From assembly GCA_943788095.1 (NCBI GenBank), contig CALSOZ010000007.1:84875-148874 (forward strand): DNA of 64,000 nucleotides, given 5' to 3'. Source of the DNA: an uncultured Flavobacteriaceae bacterium. Lineage in GTDB: Bacteria > Bacteroidota > Bacteroidia > Flavobacteriales > Flavobacteriaceae. Shown piece after piece: positions 39,907-48,875 of the stretch. Position 1 is the first letter of the stretch, and every line of letters begins with the position of its first letter. The notes under the pieces were generated by a model that was not told the origin of the DNA, ran no database searches, and worked only from the letters and a program-made list of their open reading frames with translations. The translations under genes and the position numbers were made by a program.

Positions 39907-40458
39907 TTGGAAGTAAACGACCTCATTCAAAAAGCGAAAGAAAATGATCAAATTGCATTCAATTCCTTGTTGCATACGTTTTGGAATGATGTTTATGGTT
40001 TTTTGATTAAGCGCACTCGCAATGAAAATGATGCAGAGGACATTACCATTGAAACGTTTTCCAAAGCCTTTGAAAAAATAAAGACTTTTGATGAGAAATT
40101 CAAATTCAAAACATGGCTGATTACTATTGCAAAAAACACCCATTCTGACAGCTTACGAAAACAAAAAATTACACTTAGTAACCAGACCTCTGAAGAAGAT
40201 GAAAAACGAGTGTATACAATTCAAGATGAGGCCCCTTCACCAGAAGATATACTCATCACGGAGCAAAATCTGGCCGCCTTACTTAAGGATATCAAAAAAT
40301 TAAAACCACACTACCAACAAATGATTAATTTGCGCTATTTTCAAGAGTTGTCTTATGACGAAATTTCTAAAGAAATTCTGACACCTGTTAATAATGTAAA
40401 AATTAAACTCTTAAGAGCTAAAAAACTGCTTGCTGAAATAATTTTAACAAAAAAATGA
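39907..40458 (+). CDS. RNA polymerase sigma-70 family factor (ECF type)
   Basis: The 183-residue product has sigma region 2 (DAEDITIETFSKAFEKIKTF, FKFKTWLITIAKNTHSDSLR) and region 4 (INLRYFQELSYDEISKEILT, KIKLLRAKKLL). It starts with TTG at 39907. Its end overlaps the Nramp-like gene by ATGA. No anti-sigma factor lies alongside, so control may act elsewhere. Targets are unknown; autoregulation of the transporter is an attractive inference. Confidence 0.9.
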   Translation: MEVNDLIQKAKENDQIAFNSLLHTFWNDVYGFLIKRTRNENDAEDITIETFSKAFEKIKTFDEKFKFKTWLITIAKNTHSDSLRKQKITLSNQTSEEDEKRVYTIQDEAPSPEDILITEQNLAALLKDIKKLKPHYQQMINLRYFQELSYDEISKEILTPVNNVKIKLLRAKKLLAEIILTKK

Positions 40459-41672
40459 AACGCTTTTTTCAAAAACTAGGCCCAGGGCTTTTGTTTGCAG
40501 GAGCGGCGATCGGGGTTTCTCACTTGGTGCAATCCACACGAGCAGGTGCCGATTTTGGATTTGGATTGATTTGGGCCTTGTTACTCATTCATTTGGTAAA
40601 ATATCCATTTTTTCAATATGGGCCTCGATATGCAAGTGCTACAGGCGAAAGTTTGTTAGAAGGCTATCAAAAATTAGGAAAGGGTGTTTTAGTCCTGTAT
40701 GGTATCTTAACTTTTTTAACAATGTTCACCATTCAAGCTGCTGTAACCATCGTAACCGCTGGCATTGCGACTTCATTGTTTGGAGATTTTATTGGTGTAA
40801 AAATATGGTCCATTGTAATTTTGAGTCTTTCTTTTATCGTCCTAAATATTGGGAAATATCGATTCTTGGATGTGATGATGAAAGTCATTATTATCACTTT
40901 AACGTTAACTACTTTGGTCGCCACAGTGATGGCGATTAATTCCTCAAACGATTCGCTCACATTTGTACAGCTCCTTCCCAAAGGGAGTATCGAAATTACA
41001 TTTTTAATTGCGTTTATGGGTTGGATGCCAGCCCCTTTGGATGTTTCGATATGGCATTCGTTATGGACGACTGAAAAGCAAAAAATGAATACTGATCAAC
41101 CAAACCCAAAAACTGCTTTATTAGATTTTAACATTGGCTATTTAGGGACCATTATTTTAGGAGTTAGTTTTGTAGCGTTAGGCGCTTTAATCATGTATCC
41201 TACGGGAAAAAGTTTCAGTAGCAGTGCTGGTACATTTTCTGTACAACTCATTGACATGTACACCCAAAGCCTCGGAAATTGGGCCTATATCATTATTGGA
41301 ATTGCAGCATTCACGACCATGTTTAGTACGACTCTAACAACCCTTGATGCCTCGCCGCGTTCGATGCACAAAACCACTGAATTGGTGTTTCAAAAACCTT
41401 TCAAAAACGGCTATTTAATCTGGAGTTTGGTTCTGAGTTTAGGAACACTTTGTATTTATTTTTTCTTTCTTTCCGATATGGGAATGCTTATTAAAGCAGC
41501 AACTATACTGTCATTTCTAACCGCGCCGTTTTATGCCTTAGCCAACTATATTTTGATTTCGAGTAAACATACACCTGCAGAGTGGCAACCTTCAAAATTA
41601 ATGCATTTTGTGAGCTGTTTTGGGATTCTATTTTTAATCGGTTTTAGCGTGTGGTATCTCACAATTTTATGA
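40455..41672 (+). CDS. Nramp-like (PF01566-type) transporter lacking classical metal motifs
   Basis: The 405-residue polytopic product starts GPGLLFAGAAIGVSHLVQST, where classical Nramp has GPG...DPGN. At the TM6 position it has FMGWMPAPLDVSIWHSLW instead of MPHN. The overall Nramp/LeuT-like hydrophobic pattern and length remain. Because the metal-coordinating Asp, Asn, Met and His are not seen, the substrate is uncertain, and Mn/Fe transport should not be assumed. Its ATG overlaps the sigma factor stop. Confidence 0.78.
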   Translation: MKRFFQKLGPGLLFAGAAIGVSHLVQSTRAGADFGFGLIWALLLIHLVKYPFFQYGPRYASATGESLLEGYQKLGKGVLVLYGILTFLTMFTIQAAVTIVTAGIATSLFGDFIGVKIWSIVILSLSFIVLNIGKYRFLDVMMKVIIITLTLTTLVATVMAINSSNDSLTFVQLLPKGSIEITFLIAFMGWMPAPLDVSIWHSLWTTEKQKMNTDQPNPKTALLDFNIGYLGTIILGVSFVALGALIMYPTGKSFSSSAGTFSVQLIDMYTQSLGNWAYIIIGIAAFTTMFSTTLTTLDASPRSMHKTTELVFQKPFKNGYLIWSLVLSLGTLCIYFFFLSDMGMLIKAATILSFLTAPFYALANYILISSKHTPAEWQPSKLMHFVSCFGILFLIGFSVWYLTIL

Positions 41673-41693
41673 TTAATTTATAAGAATACTTTG

Positions 41694-41701
41694 TATCTTT
41701 G
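41694..41701 (+). promoter_or_regulatory. Candidate -7 box for lipA (TATCTTTG)
   Basis: TATCTTTG matches TAnnTTTG and ends 17 bp before the lipA ATG, after the Nramp-like gene. Confidence 0.45.
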
Positions 41702-41718
41702 TAACTCAAATTGAACGC

Positions 41719-42594
41719 ATGACTGTAGAAACACTTTCAGATCCAATTGTACGCCAACCTAAACCAAAATGGCTTCGTGTCAAACTGCCGACTGGCAAAA
41801 AGTACACCGAACTAAGAGGGCTGGTCGATAAATACAACCTCAACACAATCTGTGCTTCAGGAAGCTGCCCGAATATGGGCGAATGCTGGGGTGAAGGCAC
41901 TGCTACCTTTATGATTTTAGGTAATATTTGTACTCGATCTTGTGGGTTTTGTGGTGTTAAAACAGGACGTCCAGAAACTGTGGATTGGGATGAACCTGAA
42001 AAAGTAGCACGTTCCATCAAAATCATGGACATCAAACACGCCGTACTTACCAGCGTGGATAGAGATGATCTAAAAGACATGGGAAGTATTATGTGGGCTG
42101 AGACCGTAAAAGCGGTCAGACGCATGAATCCAAACATAACCATGGAAACATTAATCCCCGATTTTCAAGGAATTGAAAAACATATCGACAGAATTATTAA
42201 TGTAGCTCCAGAAGTTGTTTCACACAACATGGAAACCGTCAGACGCTTAACGCGAGAAGTCCGCATTCAAGCAAAGTATGATAAAAGTTTAGCCGTCTTA
42301 AAATACCTGAAAGACAAAGGACAACGCCGTACAAAAACGGGACTGATGTTGGGACTCGGCGAAACCCGCGATGAAGTCATTGAAACACTTCACGATATCA
42401 AAAATGCAAATGTGGATGTGGTGACCATTGGTCAATACCTGCAACCGAGTAAAAAACATTTACCCGTAAAGCAATTCATCACCCCCGATCAATTCAAAGA
42501 ATACGAAACGATTGGTTTAGAACTTGGCTTTCGCCATGTAGAAAGCAGTGCCTTAGTAAGATCTTCTTATAAAGCTCAAAAACACATCAACTAA
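41719..42594 (+). CDS. lipA: Lipoyl synthase
   Basis: LipA inserts two sulfurs into octanoyl groups on lipoyl domains. The 291-residue product has both iron-sulfur motifs: the N-terminal auxiliary cluster CASGSCPNMGEC and the radical-SAM CTRSCGFCG. The LipA C-terminus is also present (HVESSALVRSSYKA). It is followed 2 bp later by gapA, so they are probably co-transcribed. Confidence 0.96.
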   Translation: MTVETLSDPIVRQPKPKWLRVKLPTGKKYTELRGLVDKYNLNTICASGSCPNMGECWGEGTATFMILGNICTRSCGFCGVKTGRPETVDWDEPEKVARSIKIMDIKHAVLTSVDRDDLKDMGSIMWAETVKAVRRMNPNITMETLIPDFQGIEKHIDRIINVAPEVVSHNMETVRRLTREVRIQAKYDKSLAVLKYLKDKGQRRTKTGLMLGLGETRDEVIETLHDIKNANVDVVTIGQYLQPSKKHLPVKQFITPDQFKEYETIGLELGFRHVESSALVRSSYKAQKHIN

Positions 42595-42596
42595 CA

Positions 42597-43589
42597 ATGG
42601 TACGGGTTGCTATCAATGGATTTGGACGTATTGGCCGACGCGTGTTCCGACTGTTGTTGGCACACCCAACGATTGAAGTAGTTGCAATTAACGATCTGGC
42701 AGATACCAAAACTTTGGCGCATTTGCTCAAATATGATAGCATTCACGGCCGCTTAAAGCGATCTGTTTCTAGCAATGATACGCACCTTATTTTTGATGGC
42801 ACTGCGATTCCATTATTAAACAAAAACCATCCTAGAGATCTCAATTGGATTCCTTATGATGTGGATATCGTCATTGAAGCCAGCGGAAAATTTAAAACCA
42901 AAAACGACTTAATTCACCATATTAATAACGGCGCCTCTAAAGTTATTTTGAGCGTCCCTCCTACAGATGACAGTCTAAAAACAATCGTTTTAGGAGTCAA
43001 TGACGATTTATTACATAACGATGATTTAATCATTTCGAACGCCTCTTGTACGACCAATAATGCCGCACCAATGCTCTCTATTATCAATGGGCTTTGTGGG
43101 ATTAATCAGGCGTATATCACAACGGTACATTCCTATACAACGGATCAGAGTTTACACGACCAACCGCATAAAGATTTAAGACGTGCGCGTGCAGCAGGTC
43201 AGTCCATTGTCCCCACCACAACAGGTGCAGCAAAAGCATTAACTAAGATTTTTCCAGAGTTGGCCAACTGTATCGGTGGCTGTGGCATTCGCGTTCCGGT
43301 CATTAATGGTTCGCTGACCGACATTACCTTTAGCGTAAAGAATGAAACCTCTGTTGAGGCCATTAATCAAGCGTTTAAAGACGCTGCGGAGACATCGTTT
43401 AAAGGGATTTTAGAATACACCGAAGATCCAATTGTGTCCATTGACATTGTTGGAAATACACATTCTTGTATTTTTGATGCGCAAATGACCTCAGTCATTG
43501 GAACGATGGTGAAAATTATTGGATGGTACGATAACGAAACTGGCTATTCTAGCCGTATTGTCGATTTGATTTATAGGTTGAAGGCGTAA
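42597..43589 (+). CDS. gapA: Glyceraldehyde-3-phosphate dehydrogenase
   Basis: The 330-residue enzyme oxidises G3P with NAD(P)+ in glycolysis or its reverse. It has the Rossmann motif INGFGRIGRRVFR, catalytic Cys in SNASCTTNNAAP, catalytic His in TTVHSYTTDQS, and WYDNETGYSSRIVDL. The SCTTNN variant differs from the common SCTTNC, so this may be a second isozyme. It follows lipA closely. Confidence 0.92.
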   Translation: MVRVAINGFGRIGRRVFRLLLAHPTIEVVAINDLADTKTLAHLLKYDSIHGRLKRSVSSNDTHLIFDGTAIPLLNKNHPRDLNWIPYDVDIVIEASGKFKTKNDLIHHINNGASKVILSVPPTDDSLKTIVLGVNDDLLHNDDLIISNASCTTNNAAPMLSIINGLCGINQAYITTVHSYTTDQSLHDQPHKDLRRARAAGQSIVPTTTGAAKALTKIFPELANCIGGCGIRVPVINGSLTDITFSVKNETSVEAINQAFKDAAETSFKGILEYTEDPIVSIDIVGNTHSCIFDAQMTSVIGTMVKIIGWYDNETGYSSRIVDLIYRLKA

Positions 43590-43612
43590 CTTTTATTTAT
43601 TCTTCATCTGCA

Positions 43613-43801
43613 TTAAATACAAATCAAAGTTTTTTGCCCAATAATTTTAAAGTTTTCTATGTAAACAAAATAATTCTCTAATTGATTTTTGAGATAATTA
43701 ACAAAATCGCTTTCTTCTGAAGCATCAAAATAGTTAGGCGTATTTAGTCGAAATAAATTGAGGACTCTTGATTTATCTTTTGTGGTGTATTTTCTGATCA
43801 T
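43613..43801 (-). pseudogene. GNAT acetyltransferase remnant (N-terminal ~55 residues only)
   Basis: The 62-residue frame reads MIRKYTTKDKSRVLNLFRLN, YFDASEESDF, LENYFVYIENFKIIG, which matches the start of a GNAT domain. It then stops. The acetyl-CoA-binding motif A and everything after are absent, and gapA ends only 23 bp away. This looks like deletion of the C-terminal two thirds rather than a single shift. It is 5 bp downstream of lpxK, on the same strand. Confidence 0.6.
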
Positions 43802-43806
43802 GTTAT

Positions 43807-44829
43807 CTAATCTTTTGAATGAAGTCTAAACTCCTCGACATAAGTTTTCACCAAATGCTCAAACTCCAAAGCTTCATCAATTTTAAGTTGAATTGGTAAG
43901 TAAAATATAGAATCATTGGCATTCGTACTTAATCTTGAAAAGTCTTTTTCGGTAGTGACTACCAACGGTTTTGAATGAATGAGTTCCAATTCAGGCTTAG
44001 AAAATTCATGATGATCTTTATAAATTAAATGCTCAAAATCGAGCCCCATTTCTTCTAGGTATATCGCTAATGGTTTCGGATTTGCAATGCCTGTCACCAG
44101 CGTAAAACGCCTGCCTTGTAAATCCGCCAAAGCACGGCTTGAAGTGGCTGAAATCAGCGTTTCGCTGTACTGAATACTGCTAAAAAACAATGCTTGCCTG
44201 GACTCTAGGTTTAAGCGTTTGGTGATTTCTGTTTTTTCTAATCCGCTCATGTGTTCTGGACACTTGGTTACCACTATAACATGCGCTCGTTTAGCACCTG
44301 CTTTGGGCTCTCTCAAATTGCCAGTAGGCAGTACAAAATCATCACAATATAATTGGTCGTAAGCGGTTAACAGAATATTAAAACCAGCCGTAACTTTTCG
44401 ATGCTGAAAAGCGTCATCGAGTAAAACGACCTCCAACGAAGGATCGGTGTCCAATAGGTTTCTTAATCCATTTTGGCGATCGGCATCAACCGAAACCGTA
44501 ATGTTTTTAAATTTATTATAGATTTGGAATGGCTCATCGCCAATATCTTTAGAAGTGGATTGAGGGCCGGCTATCAAAAACCCTTTAGAGTTTCGTCCGT
44601 ATCCACGACTCAGTGTTGCAAGATGAAACTTTGGTGTTAAAACTGATATTAAATATTCAATCATTGGTGTTTTTCCTGTCCCGCCTACCGATAAATTACC
44701 AACACAAATCAATGGAAATTCATAGGATTTGGATGTAAAAATCGACCAATCATAGAATTTATTTCTAAAAAATACCGCCACATAATAGAGGGGCACAAAG
44801 GGATATAATATTTTTCTAAAAAGCTTCAC
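43807..44829 (-). CDS. lpxK: Tetraacyldisaccharide 4'-kinase
   Basis: LpxK phosphorylates the lipid A precursor at the inner membrane. The product has GNLSVGGTGKTP (Walker A), SRGYGRNSKG, DDAFQHR and TLVTGIANP. I start at GTG 44829, because family members begin with a K/R-rich segment before FVPLYYVAVFFR. The ATG at 44901 would overlap the divergent Nif3 gene and add 24 unlike residues. It gives ~340 residues. Confidence 0.92.
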   Translation of the reverse strand: MKLFRKILYPFVPLYYVAVFFRNKFYDWSIFTSKSYEFPLICVGNLSVGGTGKTPMIEYLISVLTPKFHLATLSRGYGRNSKGFLIAGPQSTSKDIGDEPFQIYNKFKNITVSVDADRQNGLRNLLDTDPSLEVVLLDDAFQHRKVTAGFNILLTAYDQLYCDDFVLPTGNLREPKAGAKRAHVIVVTKCPEHMSGLEKTEITKRLNLESRQALFFSSIQYSETLISATSSRALADLQGRRFTLVTGIANPKPLAIYLEEMGLDFEHLIYKDHHEFSKPELELIHSKPLVVTTEKDFSRLSTNANDSIFYLPIQLKIDEALEFEHLVKTYVEEFRLHSKD

Positions 44830-44849
44830 CACAACGAAAGTAATTATTT

Positions 44850-44857
44850 TATCTTTG
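44850..44857 (+). promoter_or_regulatory. Candidate -7 box for the Nif3 gene (TATCTTTG)
   Basis: TATCTTTG matches TAnnTTTG and ends 17 bp before the ATG at 44875. It lies in the lpxK-Nif3 divergent gap. Confidence 0.42.
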
Positions 44858-44874
44858 AAGTAAAACAAAAACTT

Positions 44875-45969
44875 ATGATAGTTCAGGATGTGATCACGCA
44901 CTTAGAGGCTTTGGCCCCGCTGGCATACGCAGAAGAATTTGACAATGTAGGCCTTTTAGTCGGAGATAAAACCACCAAAGTGAAAGGGGTTTTAGTCACG
45001 CTAGACACGCTTGAAGCAGTCTTGGATGAAGCCATTGAAACCCACTGTAATTTGATTGTGAGTTTTCATCCCATTATTTTCAAGGGCCTTAAAAAAATTA
45101 CTGGAAACTCCTATGTCGAGCGTGTTTTGATAAAAGCCATCGAACATAAAATCGCAATTTATGCCATTCATACAGCGCTTGACAATGTTTTTGAAGGTTC
45201 TAACGCAGGTCTTTGTGACATTTTGGCACTTCAACACAAAGCGATTTTAATACCGCAACCAGGCACCATCAAACAATTAACCACTTATGTGCCAGAAAAC
45301 GACGCGGAAACAGTAAGAACCGCTTTGTTTGAGAGTGGTGCAGGAAGTATTGGGGATTATGACCACTGTAGTTTTAATAGTGCTGGAACTGGGACTTATA
45401 AAGGTAATGAGAACTCGAACCCTGTCATCGGCAAAAAAAACAGGTTACAAGTCGTTAGTGAAACAAAAATTACAGTCACGTTTGTAAAGCATTTGGAGAA
45501 AAAAATTCTAAAAGCACTTTTAAATAGCCATCCTTATGAAGAGGTTGCCTATGAAATTATCACTCTTGAAAATAAAAACCAACACATAGGCATGGGAATG
45601 ATTGGAGAATTGGAGTGTCCAATGGATGAATCTTCATTTTTAAAATTCGTAAAAACACGTTTAAATTGCCCAATTATACGCCACTCAAGATTATTAAAGA
45701 CTCCAATTCAAAAAGTAGCGGTCTTAGGAGGGTCTGGAAGCTTTGCCATTGAAGCCGCTAAATCCGCTGGTGCTGATGCGTTTATCTCTTCAGATTTAAA
45801 ATATCATGATTTTTTTAGAGCAGAAAATGATCTATTGTTAGTCGATGTAGGCCACTATGAAAGCGAAGCGCACATAAAAAATATTTTAGTTGCTCATCTT
45901 AAGAAAAAAATTACTAATTTTGCAGTCCTTTTATCAAAGAAAAACATAAATCCTGTAAAGTATATATAA
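44875..45969 (+). CDS. Nif3-like dinuclear metal center protein
   Basis: The 364-residue product has the Nif3/YbgI halves, LAYAEEFDNVGLLVGD at the N-terminus and VLGGSGSFAIEAAKSAGADA with DVGHYESE near the C-terminus. Between them lies an inserted PII/CutA-like domain, as in larger family members. Metal ligands (ISFHPIIF, HTALD, GHYESE) are present. It is implicated in GTP or NAD-related hydrolysis in some species, but the role is unsettled. It is 2 bp upstream of the DUF164 gene. Confidence 0.88.
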   Translation: MIVQDVITHLEALAPLAYAEEFDNVGLLVGDKTTKVKGVLVTLDTLEAVLDEAIETHCNLIVSFHPIIFKGLKKITGNSYVERVLIKAIEHKIAIYAIHTALDNVFEGSNAGLCDILALQHKAILIPQPGTIKQLTTYVPENDAETVRTALFESGAGSIGDYDHCSFNSAGTGTYKGNENSNPVIGKKNRLQVVSETKITVTFVKHLEKKILKALLNSHPYEEVAYEIITLENKNQHIGMGMIGELECPMDESSFLKFVKTRLNCPIIRHSRLLKTPIQKVAVLGGSGSFAIEAAKSAGADAFISSDLKYHDFFRAENDLLLVDVGHYESEAHIKNILVAHLKKKITNFAVLLSKKNINPVKYI

Positions 45970-45971
45970 GC

Positions 45972-46751
45972 ATGGCTAAAAAGAAAGAACTAACTGTAGA
46001 AGAACGCTTAAGAGCGCTTTATGATTTACAATTAATCGACTCAAGAGTTGATGAAATTAGAAATGTGAGAGGAGAACTTCCTTTAGAAGTTAGAGATTTA
46101 GAAGACGATGTTGAAGGATTCAAAAATAGAGTTCAGAAGCTAGAAAATAGCCTCGCTGAAATTGACAATCAAATAAAATCTAAAAAGATTCTTATTGAAG
46201 AAGCGACTGGCTTAATTAAAAAATATACTGAACAACAGAAAAATGTTCGTAACAATCGTGAGTTTAATTCTTTAACTAAAGAAATTGAGTTTCAGGAATT
46301 AGAAATTCAATTGGCGGACAAACACATCAAAGAATTTAGTGCTCAAATCGAACAAAAAAATTTAGTGATTACTTCTACAAAAGAACGTTTAGAAGAACGC
46401 GAAGTACACTTAAAACACAAAAAGGCCGATCTTGACGCCATACTTGCTGAAACTGAGAAAGAAGAAAAACTTTTATTAGCAAAATCGGAAGATTACAAAA
46501 AGAATATTGAGGAGCGTCTTGTAAAAGCATACAGTAAAATTCGCGCGAACGTAAAAAATGGTTTAGCCATCGTACCGATTGAAAGAGGTGCTTCTGGAGG
46601 GTCTTACTTTACGATTCCACCACAAGTACAAATGGAAATTGCGTCTCGTAAAAAAATCATCACTGACGAACACAGTGGTCGAATTTTAGTAGATGCCGTT
46701 TTAGCAGAAGAACAAAAAGAAAAAATGGAAAAATTGTTTACTAAACTCTAA
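45972..46751 (+). CDS. DUF164 coiled-coil protein with degenerate zinc ribbon
   Basis: The 259-residue product has a long coiled coil (about residues 30-175, e.g. RVQKLENSLAEIDNQIK) followed by a C-terminal domain that is a zinc ribbon in many DUF164 members. Here the Cys are gone: RGASGGSYF and TDEHSGRIL stand where CxxC pairs are expected. GLAIVPIE and PPQVQMEIASRKKI are kept. It follows Nif3, a conserved pairing, and is followed by a terminator. Confidence 0.8.
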   Translation: MAKKKELTVEERLRALYDLQLIDSRVDEIRNVRGELPLEVRDLEDDVEGFKNRVQKLENSLAEIDNQIKSKKILIEEATGLIKKYTEQQKNVRNNREFNSLTKEIEFQELEIQLADKHIKEFSAQIEQKNLVITSTKERLEEREVHLKHKKADLDAILAETEKEEKLLLAKSEDYKKNIEERLVKAYSKIRANVKNGLAIVPIERGASGGSYFTIPPQVQMEIASRKKIITDEHSGRILVDAVLAEEQKEKMEKLFTKL

Positions 46752-46771
46752 TTTTTCAACCCCTAAAATTT

Positions 46772-46801
46772 AAAGCCTTCATTTTTAATGAGGGCTTTTT
46801 T
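46772..46801 (+). terminator. Rho-independent terminator after the DUF164 gene
   Basis: An 11-bp stem AAAGCCTTCAT / ATGAGGGCTTT (one G-U) with a TTTTA loop is followed by a T run. It separates the Nif3-DUF164 pair from msrA. Confidence 0.82.
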
Positions 46802-46867
46802 ATTTAATAAAATTTTCACACTTTTATATTTTATGCGTTGTAATTTGAACCCATAAAAATTACACCC

Positions 46868-47531
46868 ATGAAACATCTTACCATATTACTGATTTGCTTA
46901 ACTATTGGTGTTACGAGTTGTCAAACGAACAAAAAAAAGGCTGCTACTCATCGAACTGAGATCAATACACCTCCAGTTGAAGTCCCAATAGAAAACGGAA
47001 TGGCGAAAGCTTATTTTGCAAGTGGATGTTTTTGGTGTGTGGAGGCGATTTATGAAAGTGTTAAGGGGTGTCTCTGAAGTCATTAATGGCTATGCAGGTG
47101 GTCACAGCAAAAACCCCACCTACCAAGAAAGTAATACCGGGAGAACTGGTCACGCAGAAGCCGTTGAAGTCATTTATGACCCAACGATTGTGAGTTTTGC
47201 TACGCTTGTAGATGTTTATTTTGGTTCACAAAACCCCACTCAAGTAAACGGACAGGGACCCGATAGAGGTTCGCAATACCGCTCGATTATTTTCTATCAA
47301 AATGAGGTACAAAAAAAAATCATCACTCAGAAAAAGGAAGCCCTTTCTTCCCTGCTAAATACAACGGTTGCTGCTGAAGTATATCCGTTTCAAAAATTCT
47401 GGATCGGAGAAAATTACCATCAAAATTACGAGCGCCTGCATCCAAATAATTCTTATATCAAGAATGTTTCCATTCCACGATTGCGAAAATTTCAAAATAA
47501 ATTCCCACACTTACTTAAATCAACGCATTAA
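46868..47531 (+). pseudogene. msrA: Peptide methionine-S-sulfoxide reductase A, one frameshift
   Basis: MsrA repairs oxidised methionine, and this copy is exported as a lipoprotein (LLICLTIGVTSCQ). The first frame carries the active-site YFASGCFWCVEAIYESVKG, then breaks at the G4 run 47065-47068. Dropping one G joins VSEVINGYAGGHSKNPTY, NTGRTGHAEAVEV and ENYHQNYER. Nothing else is missing. A homopolymer error is the simplest reading. Confidence 0.85.
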
Positions 47532-47573
47532 TTTTAAAGCATAAATTACATTTTAGTTTCCCTCAAAATTGTT

Positions 47574-47581
47574 TATTTTTG
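47574..47581 (+). promoter_or_regulatory. Candidate -7 box for the kynurenine operon (TATTTTTG)
   Basis: TATTTTTG matches TAnnTTTG and ends 19 bp before kynU. The gap from msrA is 69 bp. Confidence 0.42.
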
Positions 47582-47600
47582 AAGGAATTCAAACATCAAA

Positions 47601-48875
47601 ATGTTGACAAATTACACCCCTGGAATCGAATACGCTAAAGAACGAGATCAAAAAGACCCCTTGGCTCACTTCCGTGATAAGTTTCATATTCCTAAAAACG
47701 TCGATGGAAAGGATTGGTTGTATTTTACAGGAAACTCTCTGGGGCTTCAACCAAAACAGACCAAAGACCACATTCAACAAGAACTAGATGATTGGGCCAA
47801 TTTGGGCGTCGAAGGCCATTTTGAAGCTAAAAACCCATGGATGCCTTACCATGAATTTCTTACAGAAAGCATGGCGGAAATTGTGGGTGCAAAACCCATT
47901 GAAGTGGTCATTATGAATACGCTGACCACGAACCTTCATTTGTTAATGGTTTCCTTTTATCAACCCACCAAAACCAAATATAAAATTGTCATTGAAAGTG
48001 ATGCCTTTCCTTCGGATCGCTATGCGGTCGAAACGCAATTACAATTTCATGGGTTTGATCCCACTGAATCGCTTGTAGAGTGGTCGCCTCGAAAAGGAGA
48101 AACACTGCTAAACATAGATGACTTGGAATCTATTTTGGAAACACAGGGCGATGAAATTGCGTTGTTATTAATCGGCGGTGTTAATTACTATACGGGTCAG
48201 TCGTTAGATTTGAAAAAGATTGCAGAGTTGGGACATAAAAATGGCTGTAAAGTTGGTATTGATTTGGCACATGGCGTAGGAAATATTCAACCACATCTTC
48301 ATGAATCGGGCGTTGATTTTGCTGCTTGGTGTACTTATAAATACATGAACTCTGGTCCAGGAAGTTTAGGGGGCATTTTTGTGCACGAACGCTATGCACA
48401 TGACACCTCCTTAAAACGATTTGCAGGCTGGTGGAGTCAAAATAAAGCCACCCGTTTTGATATGCGTCAACCTTTAGATATTATTCCTGGTGCCGAAGGC
48501 TGGCAGCTGAGCAACCCACCCATTTTATCCATGGCCGCAATTAAAGCATCTTTAGAACTCTTTAATGAAGTCGGAATGGATGCGCTACGAAAAAAATCAA
48601 TTCAACTTACAGGTTATTTAGAATACCTCATCTTAGAATTAAAGAATGACCGCATTTCTATTATCACCCCAAAAGACCCTAATCAAAGAGGATGTCAGTT
48701 ATCGATACAAGTAAAAAATGCTGATAAATCGTTACATAAAAAGCTCACGGCCGCGCATGTCATTACAGATTGGCGAACCCCAGATGTGATCCGTTGTGCG
48801 CCTGTTCCTTTTTATAACTCCTTTGAAGATGTGTATAAAATGGTAGAACTCTTAAAAAGAATCCTGAATGCCTAA
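47601..48875 (+). CDS. kynU: Kynureninase
   Basis: KynU cleaves (3-hydroxy)kynurenine to (3-hydroxy)anthranilate and alanine with PLP. The 424-residue product has YFTGNSLGLQPKQTKDHI, LLIGGVNYYTGQ, IDLAHGVGN and the PLP Lys in WCTYKYMNSGPGSLGG. The C-terminus (ITDWRTPDVIRCAPVPFYN) is typical. It overlaps kmo by 8 bp at the head of the operon. Confidence 0.95.
   Translation: MLTNYTPGIEYAKERDQKDPLAHFRDKFHIPKNVDGKDWLYFTGNSLGLQPKQTKDHIQQELDDWANLGVEGHFEAKNPWMPYHEFLTESMAEIVGAKPIEVVIMNTLTTNLHLLMVSFYQPTKTKYKIVIESDAFPSDRYAVETQLQFHGFDPTESLVEWSPRKGETLLNIDDLESILETQGDEIALLLIGGVNYYTGQSLDLKKIAELGHKNGCKVGIDLAHGVGNIQPHLHESGVDFAAWCTYKYMNSGPGSLGGIFVHERYAHDTSLKRFAGWWSQNKATRFDMRQPLDIIPGAEGWQLSNPPILSMAAIKASLELFNEVGMDALRKKSIQLTGYLEYLILELKNDRISIITPKDPNQRGCQLSIQVKNADKSLHKKLTAAHVITDWRTPDVIRCAPVPFYNSFEDVYKMVELLKRILNA

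Noticed and set aside
40455..41672. Annotating the Nramp-like protein as MntH
   Set aside because: The DPGN and MPHN metal-site motifs of MntH are not present.
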